In this document: piece after piece, positions 54,448 through 63,568 of the stretch
Layout: every line of letters begins with the position of its first letter
Position numbering within the stretch: position 1 is the stretch's first letter
Source: Ancylobacter sp. IITR112
GTDB taxonomy: Bacteria; Pseudomonadota; Alphaproteobacteria; Rhizobiales; Xanthobacteraceae
Reading direction: 5' to 3'
Assembly: GCF_041415945.1 (NCBI RefSeq)
Contig: NZ_JBGCUS010000001.1
Location: 4,310,501-4,374,500 of the forward strand
Length of the DNA: 64,000 nt
Made by a program: the position numbers and the translations under genes
The notes under the pieces: generated by a model
What the model was told of the DNA's origin: nothing
The model's input: only the letters and a program-made list of their open reading frames with translations
The model's database searches: none

Positions 54448-54893
54448 CGGACATACGCGCGCTGAACGCCGACGACCACGCCCACTGGCTGCCGCTCTGG
54501 CAGGCCTATCTCACCTTCTACGAGGCGACGTTGCCGGACGAGGTGACGGCGACCACCTGGCAGCGCCTGCTCGATCCCGCCGAGCCGGTGCATGGCGCGC
54601 TTGCCTTCGATGCCGCCGGGCAGGCGGTGGGCCTCACCCACTGGCTGTTCCACCGTTCCACCTGGTGGGTGGGCGATGTGTGCTATCTCAACGACCTCTA
54701 TGTCGACGCCAGCCAGCGCGGCCAGGGCCTCGGCCGCCGGCTGATCGACCATGTGGCGGCCGATGCGGCGGCCAAGGGCAGCCCGAAGGTCTACTGGCTG
54801 ACCCACGAGACCAATCTCACGGCGCAGCGGCTCTATAACAGCCTCGCCGAGCGCACCGGCTTCATCCAGTACCGCAAGCCGCTGACCCCCTGA
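54444..54893 (+). CDS. GNAT family N-acetyltransferase
   Basis: This 149-residue acetyltransferase has the acetyl-CoA motif [20 protein letters not shown] (Q/RxxGxG/A) after the beta-strand [10 protein letters not shown]. The C-terminal part has [19 protein letters not shown] and FIQYRKPL. The substrate is unknown. It is translationally coupled to fmt. Relatives in this position are widespread in alphaproteobacteria but uncharacterised as far as I know. Confidence 0.92.
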   Translation: MTDIRALNADDHAHWLPLWQAYLTFYEATLPDEVTATTWQRLLDPAEPVHGALAFDAAGQAVGLTHWLFHRSTWWVGDVCYLNDLYVDASQRGQGLGRRLIDHVAADAAAKGSPKVYWLTHETNLTAQRLYNSLAERTGFIQYRKPLTP

Positions 54894-55008
54894 GCCGCTG
54901 CGCCCTGGCCGGGCGTGTCGCGCATGCGAGACAAGGCTCGCGTCTCCGCCTTGGCGCCGATGCGCCCGCGCGGAAGTCGGCGGCGAATCCGCACTCTCCC
55001 CTGACGGT

Positions 55009-55033
55009 GGAACCCGTGGCCCGAGCGCACGTT
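55009..55033 (+). promoter_or_regulatory. Sigma-EcfG promoter of glycine-zipper lipoprotein gene
   Basis: GGAAC (55009-55013) and CGTT (55030-55033) are separated by exactly 16 bases. This perfect copy lies in the 238-base gap after the GNAT gene, about 90 bases before the lipoprotein ATG at 55132. It puts this gene in the EcfG regulon although it is 6 kb from the stress locus. Confidence 0.85.
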
Positions 55034-55131
55034 ACCCGACGGGCGCCGCGCCCGCCGACGCGGCGAGCGCCTGTCAGATTTTCCGTCACGATCTGCCGGG
55101 CAGGTCCGGCACGCTCAAAAGGAGAGGGATC

Positions 55132-55389
55132 ATGCTCAAGATCGTTGTGCTCACGCTGGCCACGCTCAGCATTGCCGCCTGCACCACCACGGAGCGCCGT
55201 GCCACCGGCGGCGCGCTCATCGGCGGCGGCACTGGCGCGGTGATCGGCGGCATTGCCGGCGGCGGCACTGGCGCGGCGATCGGCGCGGGCGTGGGCGCGG
55301 GCACCGGCGCGCTGATCGGCGCGGCGACCTCGCCGGGCGACTGCTGGGCCTATGACCGCTATGGCCGGCGCGTGCCGGCGCGCTGCTGA
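55132..55389 (+). CDS. Glycine-zipper outer-membrane lipoprotein
   Basis: This 85-residue protein has a lipoprotein signal (VVLTLATLSIAAC, lipobox cysteine at residue 17). A glycine/alanine/isoleucine-rich zipper of repeating GG(T)GA(V/A)IG units follows, and the tail is CWAYDRYGRRVPARC with two cysteines. Glycine-zipper lipoproteins insert in or near the outer membrane and respond to envelope stress. A strong AAAGGAGAGGG site precedes the ATG, a perfect EcfG promoter lies upstream and a terminator follows. It is therefore a single-gene unit. Confidence 0.9.
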   Translation: MLKIVVLTLATLSIAACTTTERRATGGALIGGGTGAVIGGIAGGGTGAAIGAGVGAGTGALIGAATSPGDCWAYDRYGRRVPARC

Positions 55390-55421
55390 CCGCAGCGCCT
55401 TAAGCGAACGGCCGAACGAGG

Positions 55422-55444
55422 CGGCCCCCGGCGGGGGCCGTTTT
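55422..55444 (+). terminator. Rho-independent terminator after lipoprotein gene
   Basis: CGGCCCCC (55422-55429) pairs perfectly with GGGGGCCG (55433-55440) with a 3-base loop, followed by TTTT. It lies 33 bases after the lipoprotein stop and just before the convergent repressor gene. Confidence 0.88.
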
Positions 55445-55453
55445 CGTGTGTGG

Positions 55454-56080
55454 CTACTGGCTTGCCCACAGTACGCGGGCGATCCAGGCGATGTCCGCCT
55501 CCTGCAGCAGGCGGTCGGGGTGGTCGGGGTTGAGCGAGCGCAGTTCCACCGTGCGATTGGTCTGGCGCTTCAGTTCCTTGGCCAGCACCTCGCCCTCGCG
55601 GGTCTTCACCACCACCCGGTCGCCGCGCCGGATCGGTGCCGCCGGCGAAACGACGACAACATCGCCGTCGCGGTAGAGCGGCAGCATGGAATCGCCGGAG
55701 ATTTCCAGCGCATAGGCGTGCTCGTCGCCGACATTGGGAAAGGCGATCTCATCCCAGGCGCCGCCGACGGGAAAGCCGGCATCGTCGAAATAACCACCCT
55801 CTCCCGCCTGCGCGAAGCCGATGAGCGGAATGGCGCGGCGCCCGCCGGTGCCGCCATTCACCAGCCCCATGAAATCGTCGAGGCTGGTGCCGGTGGCGGC
55901 CAGCACCTTGGCGATGCTCTCGGTGGAGGGCCAGCGCGGACGCCCGTCCGCCGCCTCGCGCTTGGAGCGATTGAAGGTTGTGGCGTCCAGCCCGGCGCGG
56001 CGGGCGAGGGCCGAGGGGCTAAGGTCCAGCCGCTCCGCCAGCCTGTCCAAAGCACGCCAGATCTGGGCATGGCTGAGCAT
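55454..56080 (-). CDS. S24-family HTH repressor (LexA/CI-like)
   Basis: This 208-residue regulator has an N-terminal helix-turn-helix (LDLSPSALARRAGLDATTFN, then SKREA) and a C-terminal S24 peptidase domain. The catalytic serine lies in EISGDSMLPLYRDGD and the lysine in VVVKTREGEVLAKEL. The Ala-Gly cleavage pair seen in self-cleaving repressors could be in FAQAGEGG. It is a stand-alone chromosomal gene with no prophage genes nearby. Its upstream region is unusually AT-rich, with a palindrome over a TATAAT box that suggests autoregulation. Confidence 0.9.
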   Translation of the reverse strand: MLSHAQIWRALDRLAERLDLSPSALARRAGLDATTFNRSKREAADGRPRWPSTESIAKVLAATGTSLDDFMGLVNGGTGGRRAIPLIGFAQAGEGGYFDDAGFPVGGAWDEIAFPNVGDEHAYALEISGDSMLPLYRDGDVVVVSPAAPIRRGDRVVVKTREGEVLAKELKRQTNRTVELRSLNPDHPDRLLQEADIAWIARVLWASQ

Positions 56081-56108
56081 GATTCGTGCCCGGATTTTTG
56101 TCAGATAG

Positions 56109-56126
56109 TTAGGAATTATACCCTAA
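56109..56126 (-). promoter_or_regulatory. Promoter with overlapping operator of S24 repressor gene
   Basis: TTAGG (56109-56113) and CCTAA (56122-56126) form an inverted repeat that encloses a minus-strand TATAAT (56120-56115). About 15-16 bases further upstream is TGGACA, resembling a -35 element. A repressor bound here would block the -10 region. It lies 29 bases before the ATG at 56080. Confidence 0.6.
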
Positions 56127-56235
56127 TGTCGCCGCTGTCCAGCCGCTTTGCCCGGCGTGGCGCGCCCGCCGCACCCGTGGCTGGACAGAGCGCCCGCCCC
56201 GCCTAGGATGGCCGCCCTTTCGGGCAGGGGCCGAC

Positions 56236-57678
56236 ATGCACAGGGACGAGACGCCACAGGACGACACCGAGGCCCTGCTGCTGGCGGCGGCGCGCCGGGC
56301 CATCGCCTACCGTGCGGACCCCACGGCGCACCCGCCGGCGACGGATTATGCCGCCTGCCTCGCCGCCTTTGACGGCCCGCTGCCCGAGGCCGGCGTGCCG
56401 GGCGCGGACGTGCTCGACGCGCTGGTGACGCGGGCTGAGCCGGGGCTGCGCGCTTCCGTCGGGCCGCGTTTCTTCGGCTGGGTGATCGGCAATTCCCACC
56501 CGGTCGGTGTCGCCGCCGACTGGCTGACCGCCGCCTGGGGCCAGAACACCGCCAACCACTTCGCCGCGCCCGCCGCCGCCGCCGCCGAGACGGTCGCGGC
56601 GCGCTGGCTGCTGGAGGTGCTGGGCCTGCCGCCGGAGAGCGGGGTCGGCTTCGTCACCGGCGCCACCATGGCAAGCTTTGTCGCCCTCGCCGCCGCGCGC
56701 GGCGAGGTGCTGCGGCGCGCGGGCTGGGATGTGGAGGCGCAGGGCCTGTTCGGCGCCCCACCGGTGCGGGTGCTGATCGGCGAGGAGGCCCATGCCAGCG
56801 TGTTCTCGGCGCTGCATTATCTCGGCTTCGGCAAGGCGAGCCTGATCCGCGTGCCGGCCGACGCGCAGGGCGTGATGCGGCCCGACGCTTTCGAGGATCT
56901 GCTGGCGCGGGCCGTGCCCGAGGGCGCGCCGCTGATTGTAGTGACGCAGGCCGGGCATATACATAGCGGCGCCACCGACGCGCATGAGCGGCTCGTGCCG
57001 CTCGCGCGGGCGCGGGCGGGATGGGTGCATGTGGACGGCGCCTTCGGCCTGTGGGCGCGCGCCTGCCCGACGCGCGCGCATCGTGCCGCCGGTGTCGAAG
57101 CGGCCGATTCCTGGGCGACCGACGGGCATAAATGGCTGCAGACGCCGTTCGATTGCGGCTATGCCATCGTGCGCGACGCCGACGCCCACCGCCGGGCGAT
57201 GACCATCGCGGCGAGCTATCTGCCGCCGGTGAGCGAGCATGAGCGCGACCCCTCGCATTACGTGCCCGAACTGTCGCGCCGCGCGCGGGGATTTTCCACC
57301 TGGGCGCTGCTGCGCCATTTCGGCCGCGACGGGATCGCCGCCATGGTGGAGCGCCATTGCGCGCTGGCGCGGGCTCTGGCGGGCCGTCTTGCGGCGGAGC
57401 CCGGCATAGCCGTGCTGAACGAGGTGGTGCTGAACCAGGTGGCGGTGCGCTTCGGCGGCGCGGCGGAGGGGGCGGAGGGCGACGCGCTGACGCGCGCCAC
57501 CATCGCGGCGGTGCAGGAAGAGGGCACCTGTTTTGCCGCCGGCGCGGCATGGCGCGGGCGCTGGATCATGCGGCTCTCGGTGATTGGCGCTTCCACCACC
57601 GAGGAAGACATCCATCTCTCGGCCGACGCCATCCTCCGCGCCTGGCGCCGCGTTGCCTCGGCGGCCGGGGCCCTGTAG
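56236..57678 (+). CDS. PLP-dependent decarboxylase-like enzyme (group II family)
   Basis: This 480-residue PLP enzyme is related to aromatic-amino-acid, glutamate and diaminobutyrate decarboxylases. Features are PRFFGWVIGNSHPVGVAADW near the N-terminus, VTGATMASFVALAAARG, the HVDGAFGLWA aspartate region, and the PLP lysine in TDGHKWLQTPFDCGYA (Lys299). The exact substrate cannot be assigned. Family members include both decarboxylases and aldolase-like forms. It is divergent from the S24 repressor gene. Confidence 0.88.
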   Translation: MHRDETPQDDTEALLLAAARRAIAYRADPTAHPPATDYAACLAAFDGPLPEAGVPGADVLDALVTRAEPGLRASVGPRFFGWVIGNSHPVGVAADWLTAAWGQNTANHFAAPAAAAAETVAARWLLEVLGLPPESGVGFVTGATMASFVALAAARGEVLRRAGWDVEAQGLFGAPPVRVLIGEEAHASVFSALHYLGFGKASLIRVPADAQGVMRPDAFEDLLARAVPEGAPLIVVTQAGHIHSGATDAHERLVPLARARAGWVHVDGAFGLWARACPTRAHRAAGVEAADSWATDGHKWLQTPFDCGYAIVRDADAHRRAMTIAASYLPPVSEHERDPSHYVPELSRRARGFSTWALLRHFGRDGIAAMVERHCALARALAGRLAAEPGIAVLNEVVLNQVAVRFGGAAEGAEGDALTRATIAAVQEEGTCFAAGAAWRGRWIMRLSVIGASTTEEDIHLSADAILRAWRRVASAAGAL

Positions 57679-57710
57679 GACGGGCCGACGATACAAGGCG
57701 GGAAACGGAC

Positions 57711-58073
57711 ATGGCGGCGGCGCAGGCGAGGCTCATCTACAAGATCGCGCCGCGCGCGCTGTGGCAGGCGGCGGAGGCCGCCGGGCGGTTCATTGGCGCG
57801 CCGGTGGATGTGGCGGACGGCTTCATCCATTTCTCCACCGCCGGGCAGGTGGCGGAAACGGCGGCCAAGCATTTCGCCGGGCAGGACGACCTGCTGCTGG
57901 TGGCGGTGCGGGTGGAGCATCTGCCGGCGGAGCTGCTGCGCTGGGAGCCCTCGCGCGGGGGCGATCTGTTCCCGCATCTCTACGGCCCGCTCGCCCTTGA
58001 GGCGGTAGCCTATGTGCGCGAACTGCCGCTCGGCCCGCATGGGCGGCATCTGTTCCCGGCCCTGGAAGGGTGA
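57711..58073 (+). CDS. DUF952 domain protein
   Basis: This 120-residue DUF952 protein has [20 protein letters not shown], then [20 protein letters not shown] and FPHLYGPL. The function is unknown. The fold is thought to resemble small cysteine-free hydrolase or transferase domains. The start is set by the first ATG giving the family N-terminus. It lies 32 bases after the PLP enzyme gene and 4 bases before pyrD, an arrangement that I recall as common in Rhizobiales. Confidence 0.92.
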   Translation: MAAAQARLIYKIAPRALWQAAEAAGRFIGAPVDVADGFIHFSTAGQVAETAAKHFAGQDDLLLVAVRVEHLPAELLRWEPSRGGDLFPHLYGPLALEAVAYVRELPLGPHGRHLFPALEG

Positions 58074-58077
58074 TCTC

Positions 58078-59160
58078 ATGAGCCGCCTGCTCGACCTCGC
58101 CCTTCCTTTCGCCCGGCTGATGGACCCGGAGACCGCGCATGGACTCTCCATTCGCGCGCTCGCCTGCCTGCCGCCGCGCGCCGCGCCCGTGGACGATTCC
58201 CGCCTCAAGGTCTCCGCCTTCGGCCTCACCTTCCCGAACCCGGTGGGGCTGGCGGCGGGGTTCGACAAGGAGGCGGAGGTGCCGGACGCGATGCTCGGCG
58301 CCGGCTTCGGCTTTGTCGAGGTCGGGACGATCACGCCGCGCCCGCAGCCGGGCAATCCGCGCCCGCGCAATTTCCGCCTCGTCGAGGACCGGGCGGTGAT
58401 CAACCGCTATGGCTTCAACAGCGGCGGCCATGGCCCGGCGCTGGCGCGGCTTTCCGCCCGGACAAAGCGCCGGGCGCCGGGCATCGTCGGGGTCAATGTC
58501 GGGGCGAACAAGGACAGCACCGACCGCGCTGCCGACTATGTCGCCGGCATCCGCGCCTTTGCCGGGGTGGCCGGCTATTTCACCGCCAATGTCTCCTCGC
58601 CCAACACGCCGGGCCTGCGCGATTTGCAGGAGGAGCGCGCGCTCGACGAATTGCTGGCGCGGGTGATCGCGGCGCGCGACGAGGCGGCGCCCGGCGTGCC
58701 GCTGCTGCTGAAGATCGCGCCCGATCTCGCTCTGCCGCATCTCGATGGGGTGGTCGCGGTGGCACGCCGGCGCAGGATCGACGGGCTGATCGTCTCCAAC
58801 ACCACCATCTCCCGCCCGCCCGGCCTGCGCTCGCCGCACAAGAGCGAGACTGGCGGGCTCTCCGGCCGGCCGCTCTTCGCCCTCTCCACCCGCATGTTGG
58901 CGGAAACCTATGTGCGGGCGGAAGGCGCCTTTCCGCTGATCGGCGTCGGCGGCATCGACAGCCCCGCCGCCGCTCGGGCCAAGATCGAGGCCGGGGCGAG
59001 CCTCATCCAGCTCTATTCCGCTCTCGTCTATGAGGGGCTAGGGCTGGTGGAGCGGATCAAGCAGGGGCTGGTCGCCGAGCTTGCGCGCGAGAACACGACG
59101 CTCGCCGCGCTCACCGGCCGCAAGGCGGCGGTAAAGGTGGCCGAGCCGTTTCCCGGCTAA
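58078..59160 (+). CDS. pyrD: Dihydroorotate dehydrogenase (quinone)
   Basis: This membrane-associated FMN enzyme oxidises dihydroorotate to orotate in pyrimidine synthesis and passes electrons to quinone. The 360-residue class 2 form has the N-terminal amphipathic region, [44 protein letters not shown], then [14 protein letters not shown] with the catalytic serine, and GVGGIDS and LYSALVYEG at the FMN site. Its stop overlaps the convergent MATE gene stop by 4 bases. Confidence 0.97.
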   Translation: MSRLLDLALPFARLMDPETAHGLSIRALACLPPRAAPVDDSRLKVSAFGLTFPNPVGLAAGFDKEAEVPDAMLGAGFGFVEVGTITPRPQPGNPRPRNFRLVEDRAVINRYGFNSGGHGPALARLSARTKRRAPGIVGVNVGANKDSTDRAADYVAGIRAFAGVAGYFTANVSSPNTPGLRDLQEERALDELLARVIAARDEAAPGVPLLLKIAPDLALPHLDGVVAVARRRRIDGLIVSNTTISRPPGLRSPHKSETGGLSGRPLFALSTRMLAETYVRAEGAFPLIGVGGIDSPAAARAKIEAGASLIQLYSALVYEGLGLVERIKQGLVAELARENTTLAALTGRKAAVKVAEPFPG

Positions 59161-60482
59161 TTGAACGTCGCCCGTTCCAGCCCTGGCATCCGCAGCGCCA
59201 GGAACACGCCGCGCCCGCCCATGAAGGCGAGATAGGCGAGCCACAGGCCGGTATTGCCCAGCGGCAGGGTCAGCCACCAGGCGAGGAAGAACAGCGCCAC
59301 CGCCGGCATCATCATGTTGCGCATGTCGCGGGCCCAGGTCGAGCCGGCATAGATGCCGTCATAGGCGAAGGCGGCGACGCCCAGCAGCGGGGTGAGCGCC
59401 GCCAGCGGCAGGAAGGCGCGGCCGACCTCGCGCACCTGTTCGTTAGCCGACAGAAGGTCGATCAGCGGCCCGCCGCCCAGCATCAGCAGGGCGCTGGCCG
59501 GGGCGGCGAAGCCGACGCCCCAGCCCAGCACCAGCCGCACCGCGCGGCGGAAGCCCGCCCGGTCCCTCGCCCCGATGCTCTGCCCGCACATCTGTTCGGC
59601 GGCGGTGGAGAAACCGTCGAGGAAGAAGGTCGAGACCATGACGATGTTGTAGAGCACCGCATTGGCGGCGAGCGTCACGTCGTCCTGCCGGGCGCCCTGC
59701 GCGGTGAAGAACAGCAGCACGCTCATCAACAGCGCGGTCCGGATCATGATGTCGCGATTGACCGCCAGCGTCTCGATCAGCCGCGTGCGGGCGAGCAGGG
59801 CTCGCCACGGCACATGCCAGTCGCGCCCGACCAGCCGGGCGGCGGCAATGAGGCCGAACAGCGTGCCGGTGATTTCCGCCAGCACATTGGCGCTCGCCGC
59901 GCCAGCAATGCCGAAATCCCACCACAGCACCAGCAGCACCGTCGCGAGCGCGTTTACCGCCGCGATGAGGATCTGCAGCCCGAGCCCGATATCGGTGCGG
60001 GCGATGCCGACCAGCCAGCCGAGCAGGGCGAAATTGCCGATGGCAAACGGGGCGGAAAGGATGCGGACGGAGAAATACAGCGTAGCCGCCGCGTGCACGC
60101 CCTCGCTCGCGCCCATGGCGAGAAAGGCGAGGTCGGCCAGCGGCCCATGCACGGCGATCAGCACGAGCCCGATGACGGCCGAGATCAGCAGCGCCCGGAT
60201 CAGCACCGCGCGCAGTTCTACCCGCTCGCCGCGGCCCAGCGCCTGCGCGGTCAGCCCGGCCGTGCCCATGCGGATCGAGCCGAAGATCCAGAAGGCGAAA
60301 TCGAACAGCAGCGCGCCCACCGCCACCGCGCCGAGCAGCACCGCGTCGCCCAGCCGGCCGATGGCGCCGGTGGCCACCAGCCCGAGCACGGGCGTCGTCA
60401 TCTGCGCCAGCGTCGCCGGCAGTGCAATGGCGAGAAAGCGCCGGGAGGTGACCTCCACCCGGCCGGCGGCCGCGAGGCTCAC
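59157..60482 (-). CDS. MATE family efflux transporter (DinF-like)
   Basis: This 441-residue, twelve-span antiporter of the MATE superfamily starts near [30 protein letters not shown]. It has the duplicated six-helix layout with [15 protein letters not shown] in the second half. The DinF branch is suggested by the N-terminal pattern and length. The substrate is unknown. It follows the DUF6460 gene by only 4 bases on the same strand, and both follow the ligase gene, so one operon is possible. Confidence 0.9.
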   Translation of the reverse strand: MSLAAAGRVEVTSRRFLAIALPATLAQMTTPVLGLVATGAIGRLGDAVLLGAVAVGALLFDFAFWIFGSIRMGTAGLTAQALGRGERVELRAVLIRALLISAVIGLVLIAVHGPLADLAFLAMGASEGVHAAATLYFSVRILSAPFAIGNFALLGWLVGIARTDIGLGLQILIAAVNALATVLLVLWWDFGIAGAASANVLAEITGTLFGLIAAARLVGRDWHVPWRALLARTRLIETLAVNRDIMIRTALLMSVLLFFTAQGARQDDVTLAANAVLYNIVMVSTFFLDGFSTAAEQMCGQSIGARDRAGFRRAVRLVLGWGVGFAAPASALLMLGGGPLIDLLSANEQVREVGRAFLPLAALTPLLGVAAFAYDGIYAGSTWARDMRNMMMPAVALFFLAWWLTLPLGNTGLWLAYLAFMGGRGVFLALRMPGLERATFN

Positions 60483-60486
60483 GGCC

Positions 60487-60756
60487 TCAGCGTCCGCGAT
60501 TGGCGATGCGCAGGATGAGCCAGAGCGGGATGACGATCACCGCGCCGAGCACGAAATAGCGCCACAGCCGCTCGATCGCCTCGAAGCTGAAATTGAACAG
60601 ATGCCGCACCAGGCTTTCCAGGCTGGCGAGGATGTTGAGCGGATCGAGCCCCAGCGCGGCGAGGATGACGCCGACCACCACCGAGAGCAGCACGAGCCGC
60701 ATGAGAACCCAGAAGGGCGAACCGCCCATCCAGCGGGCAAGCTGATTATCGGCCAT
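60487..60756 (-). CDS. DUF6460 small membrane protein
   Basis: This 89-residue protein has two hydrophobic segments, about residues 18-38 (LMRLVLLSVVVGVILAALGL) and 66-84 (RYFVLGAVIVIPLWLILRIA). They flank an amphipathic LNILASLESLVRHLFNFSF. This matches the alphaproteobacterial DUF6460 family, which has no known function. It lies 3 bases after the ligase gene and 4 bases before the MATE gene, so it is part of a tight operon. Confidence 0.85.
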   Translation of the reverse strand: MADNQLARWMGGSPFWVLMRLVLLSVVVGVILAALGLDPLNILASLESLVRHLFNFSFEAIERLWRYFVLGAVIVIPLWLILRIANRGR

Positions 60757-60759
60757 GAC

Positions 60760-62454
60760 TCACTTTTCCCCGGCAGGCGAACGCTGCTTCCCTAGCACGG
60801 CGGTGGGCCGGCGGGGAGCGTGGCTTTCATCGCCGATCATCGCCTCCAGCGTTTCCAGCCGGTCGGCCTCGCCCGGCGGCTTGTCCCAGCGCAGCCGGGC
60901 GATGCGGGGAAAGCGCATGGCGAGGCCGGAGCGGTGGCGGGTGGAGCGCGCCAGCCCCTCAAAGGCGACCTCCACCACCAGCCCTTCCGTCGGCGTGTGC
61001 ACCACCTCGCGCACCGGGCCGAAACGGTTCACCGTGTGGCGGCGCACGAAGCGGTCGATCTCGATCAGCTCGGCGTCGGTGAAGCCGAAATAGGCCTTGC
61101 CGACCGGCACCAACTCGCCCGCTTCCGTCCAAACGCCGAAGGTGTAGTCGGAATAATAGGAGGAGCGCTTGCCATGGCCGCGCTGGGCATACATCAGCAC
61201 CGCATCGACGCTGTGCGGGTCGCGCTTCCATTTCCACCACGGGCCCTTGGGGCGGCCGGGCAGATAGGCACTGTCGGCGCGCTTGAGCATCACCCCTTCC
61301 ACCGCTTCCGCATCCTCGCCCGCGCCATGGGCGGCGGGGTCGGCGCGGGCCGCCGTCAGCGCTTCCCAGCTTGGGAACGGCACCAGCGGGGAAAGGTCCA
61401 GCCGCCCCTCCGCCGGATGGGCGGCGATGAGCGCCTCCAGCCGCGCGCGGCGGGCCTCGAAGGAAAGATGGCGCAGGTCTTCGCCCGCTTCGACCAAGAG
61501 GTCATAGGCGCGGATATGGGCGGGGAACTCCAGCATGAGCTTGGCCGAGACCGCTTTGCGGTTCAGCCGCTGCTGCAGCACGTTGAAGGACTGCACCCGC
61601 CCCTCGCGCAGGATCAGCAATTCGCCGTCCACCACCCCGTCAAAGGCGAGGGCCTCGGCAAGATCGGGGAAGGCGCCGGAAATATCCTCGCCGGTGCGGC
61701 TGTAGAGCCTTGTGACATGCCGCCCGTCCGGTCCGGCGGCGCGGGCCGCCTGCACTCGGATGCCGTCCCATTTCCACTCGGCGCGGAACTCGGCGGGGGC
61801 GAGCTTCTCGACATCCGCCTCTTCCAGCGGATGGGACAACATCACCGGGCGGAACGGGGCGGGGTCTTCGGTTTCCGGCTTCGGCCCGCGCCCTTCCGCC
61901 CAGGCGAACAGCTCTTCATAGGGCGGTGCCAGTCCCGGCCAGACCAGCTCGATCGCGTCGGGTGCGTGCTCGCCCAGCGCCGCCACGGCGGTCTTGGCGA
62001 GGCGGGCGGACACGCCGATGCGCAGCCCGCCGGTGATGAGCTTCAACAGCGCCCAGCGCCCGGTCTCGTCCAGCCGGTCGAGCAGCGCGGCGAGCACCGC
62101 CGGCATCTCGGCGCGGCCCATATGGGTGAAGGCGTGGACGATGGCGGAAAGCGGCGGCGGCTCGGTGTCGTTGAGCCCATGCGGCGCCGGCCACATCAGC
62201 GCCACCGTCTCCGAGAGGTCCCCGACATAATCATAGGAAAGCGCGAACAGCACCGGGTCGGTGCGCTCGCCGATGAGCTGGCGGATGAGGCCGGGCTTGG
62301 CGTTGCGGAAGGACAGCGCGCCGGTGAGCGCCGCCAGCGCCCAGCCGCGCTCCGGGTCGGGCGTGTGGCGGAAATAATCGGCGATGAGCCTTATCTTGCC
62401 GTTGCGGCGCGGCTCATAGGCGAGGCGGTCGAGCAAGGCGGCGAAGCGGTTCAC
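60760..62454 (-). CDS. ATP-dependent DNA ligase (ligase-exonuclease pair)
   Basis: This 564-residue ligase seals DNA nicks in a repair pathway often labelled cisplatin-damage response. The N-terminal domain (about 1-190) begins MNRFAALLDRLAYEPRRNGK. The adenylation domain has the nucleotide-binding lysine in EWKWDGIRVQ (KXDG), DGELLI, EGVMLKR and WWKWKRD. The OB-fold follows to KYFGFTD-like AYFGFTDAEL. The GTG start overlaps the exonuclease gene stop by 4 bases, so the two are made together. No Ku or LigD primase domain is present. Confidence 0.94.
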   Translation of the reverse strand: MNRFAALLDRLAYEPRRNGKIRLIADYFRHTPDPERGWALAALTGALSFRNAKPGLIRQLIGERTDPVLFALSYDYVGDLSETVALMWPAPHGLNDTEPPPLSAIVHAFTHMGRAEMPAVLAALLDRLDETGRWALLKLITGGLRIGVSARLAKTAVAALGEHAPDAIELVWPGLAPPYEELFAWAEGRGPKPETEDPAPFRPVMLSHPLEEADVEKLAPAEFRAEWKWDGIRVQAARAAGPDGRHVTRLYSRTGEDISGAFPDLAEALAFDGVVDGELLILREGRVQSFNVLQQRLNRKAVSAKLMLEFPAHIRAYDLLVEAGEDLRHLSFEARRARLEALIAAHPAEGRLDLSPLVPFPSWEALTAARADPAAHGAGEDAEAVEGVMLKRADSAYLPGRPKGPWWKWKRDPHSVDAVLMYAQRGHGKRSSYYSDYTFGVWTEAGELVPVGKAYFGFTDAELIEIDRFVRRHTVNRFGPVREVVHTPTEGLVVEVAFEGLARSTRHRSGLAMRFPRIARLRWDKPPGEADRLETLEAMIGDESHAPRRPTAVLGKQRSPAGEK

Positions 62455-63518
62455 GGCGCCGCCTCCGGTGCTGGCGCCGCTTCCGTAGCGGGGGCATCGG
62501 GCGCGGCGCCGCCCTCGCCCTCCTCCTCGCCATAGCCGACCATGTGCAGCGGCCGGGCGCGCAGCCCTTGCTGCGTCGCCCAATGCACCAGCGCGTCTTC
62601 CTGACCGTGGGTGACCCAGAGTTCCTCGCAGCCGGTGGCGCGGATGGCGACCTCCAATTCGTCCCAGTCGGCATGGTCGGAGAGGATCAGCGGCAGTTCG
62701 ACGCCGTTCTGCCGGGCGCGGGCGCGGATGCGCATCCAGCCCGAGGCGAAGGCGGTGACGGGATCGGGAAAGCGCCGCGACCACACATCGGCCAGCGCGC
62801 CGGGCGGGCACAGCACCACGGCGCCCGCGCGTTCGGCCGGCGTGGCGTCCCGTGCGGGGCGGGTGTCGCCGAGGTCGATGCCCTGGGTGCGGTAATAGGC
62901 GGTCAGCTTTTCCATCGCGCCGTGCAGCAGGATCGGCCGGTCGTGCCCGGCGGCGCGCAGCAGCGCCATCACACGCTGCGCCTTGCCGAGCGCATAGGCG
63001 CCGACCAGATGCGCCCGCTCGGGAAACAGCGCCAGCGAATCCATCAGCTTGCCAATCTCCACCGCCGGGGCGGGATGGCGGAACACCGGCAGGCCGAAGG
63101 TCGCCTCCGAGATGAAGACATGGCAGGGCACCGGCGCGAAGGGCAGGGCGGTGGGGTCGGCGCCGGGCTTGTAGTCGCCGGAGGCGACGATGGTGCAGCC
63201 GCGCCAGTCGAGCGCGATCTGCGCGCTGCCCAGAATATGTCCGGCGGGGTGGAAGGTGACGCCGACGCCGTTCACCTCGACGCGCGTTCCATAGGCCGCC
63301 GCTTGCGTCGTGCCGGCGAAGGCTTCGCCATAGCGGATGGCCATGATGTCGAGCGTCTGCTGCGTCGCCAGCACGCGGCCATGGCCGGCGCGGGCATGGT
63401 CGGAATGGCCATGGGTGATGAGCGCCCGCGCCACTGGCCGCGTCGGGTCGATGAAGAAATCGCCGGCCGGCGAGTAAAGCCCCTGTGGGGTGGTGTGGAG
63501 AAGCTCTTCCGGGCGCAT
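62451..63518 (-). CDS. Ligase-associated DNA exonuclease (metallo-beta-lactamase fold)
   Basis: This 355-residue nuclease has the metallo-beta-lactamase/beta-CASP fold, related to SNM1/Artemis and mRNA 3'-end processing enzymes. Metal-site motifs are THGHSDHARAG (HXHXDH), AGHILGSAQI, SGDYKPG and LSDHADW. It is coupled to the downstream ATP-dependent ligase, and the pair is known as a DNA-processing module in proteobacteria, often near lhr and pdeM. Those two are not in this window. The C-terminus is an alanine/proline/glutamate-rich tail. Confidence 0.94.
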   Translation of the reverse strand: MRPEELLHTTPQGLYSPAGDFFIDPTRPVARALITHGHSDHARAGHGRVLATQQTLDIMAIRYGEAFAGTTQAAAYGTRVEVNGVGVTFHPAGHILGSAQIALDWRGCTIVASGDYKPGADPTALPFAPVPCHVFISEATFGLPVFRHPAPAVEIGKLMDSLALFPERAHLVGAYALGKAQRVMALLRAAGHDRPILLHGAMEKLTAYYRTQGIDLGDTRPARDATPAERAGAVVLCPPGALADVWSRRFPDPVTAFASGWMRIRARARQNGVELPLILSDHADWDELEVAIRATGCEELWVTHGQEDALVHWATQQGLRARPLHMVGYGEEEGEGGAAPDAPATEAAPAPEAAP

Positions 63519-63568
63519 CGTGGAACCTATATAGGGCGCCGCTGCCCATTTTTCGCGAGTTTCCCGCC

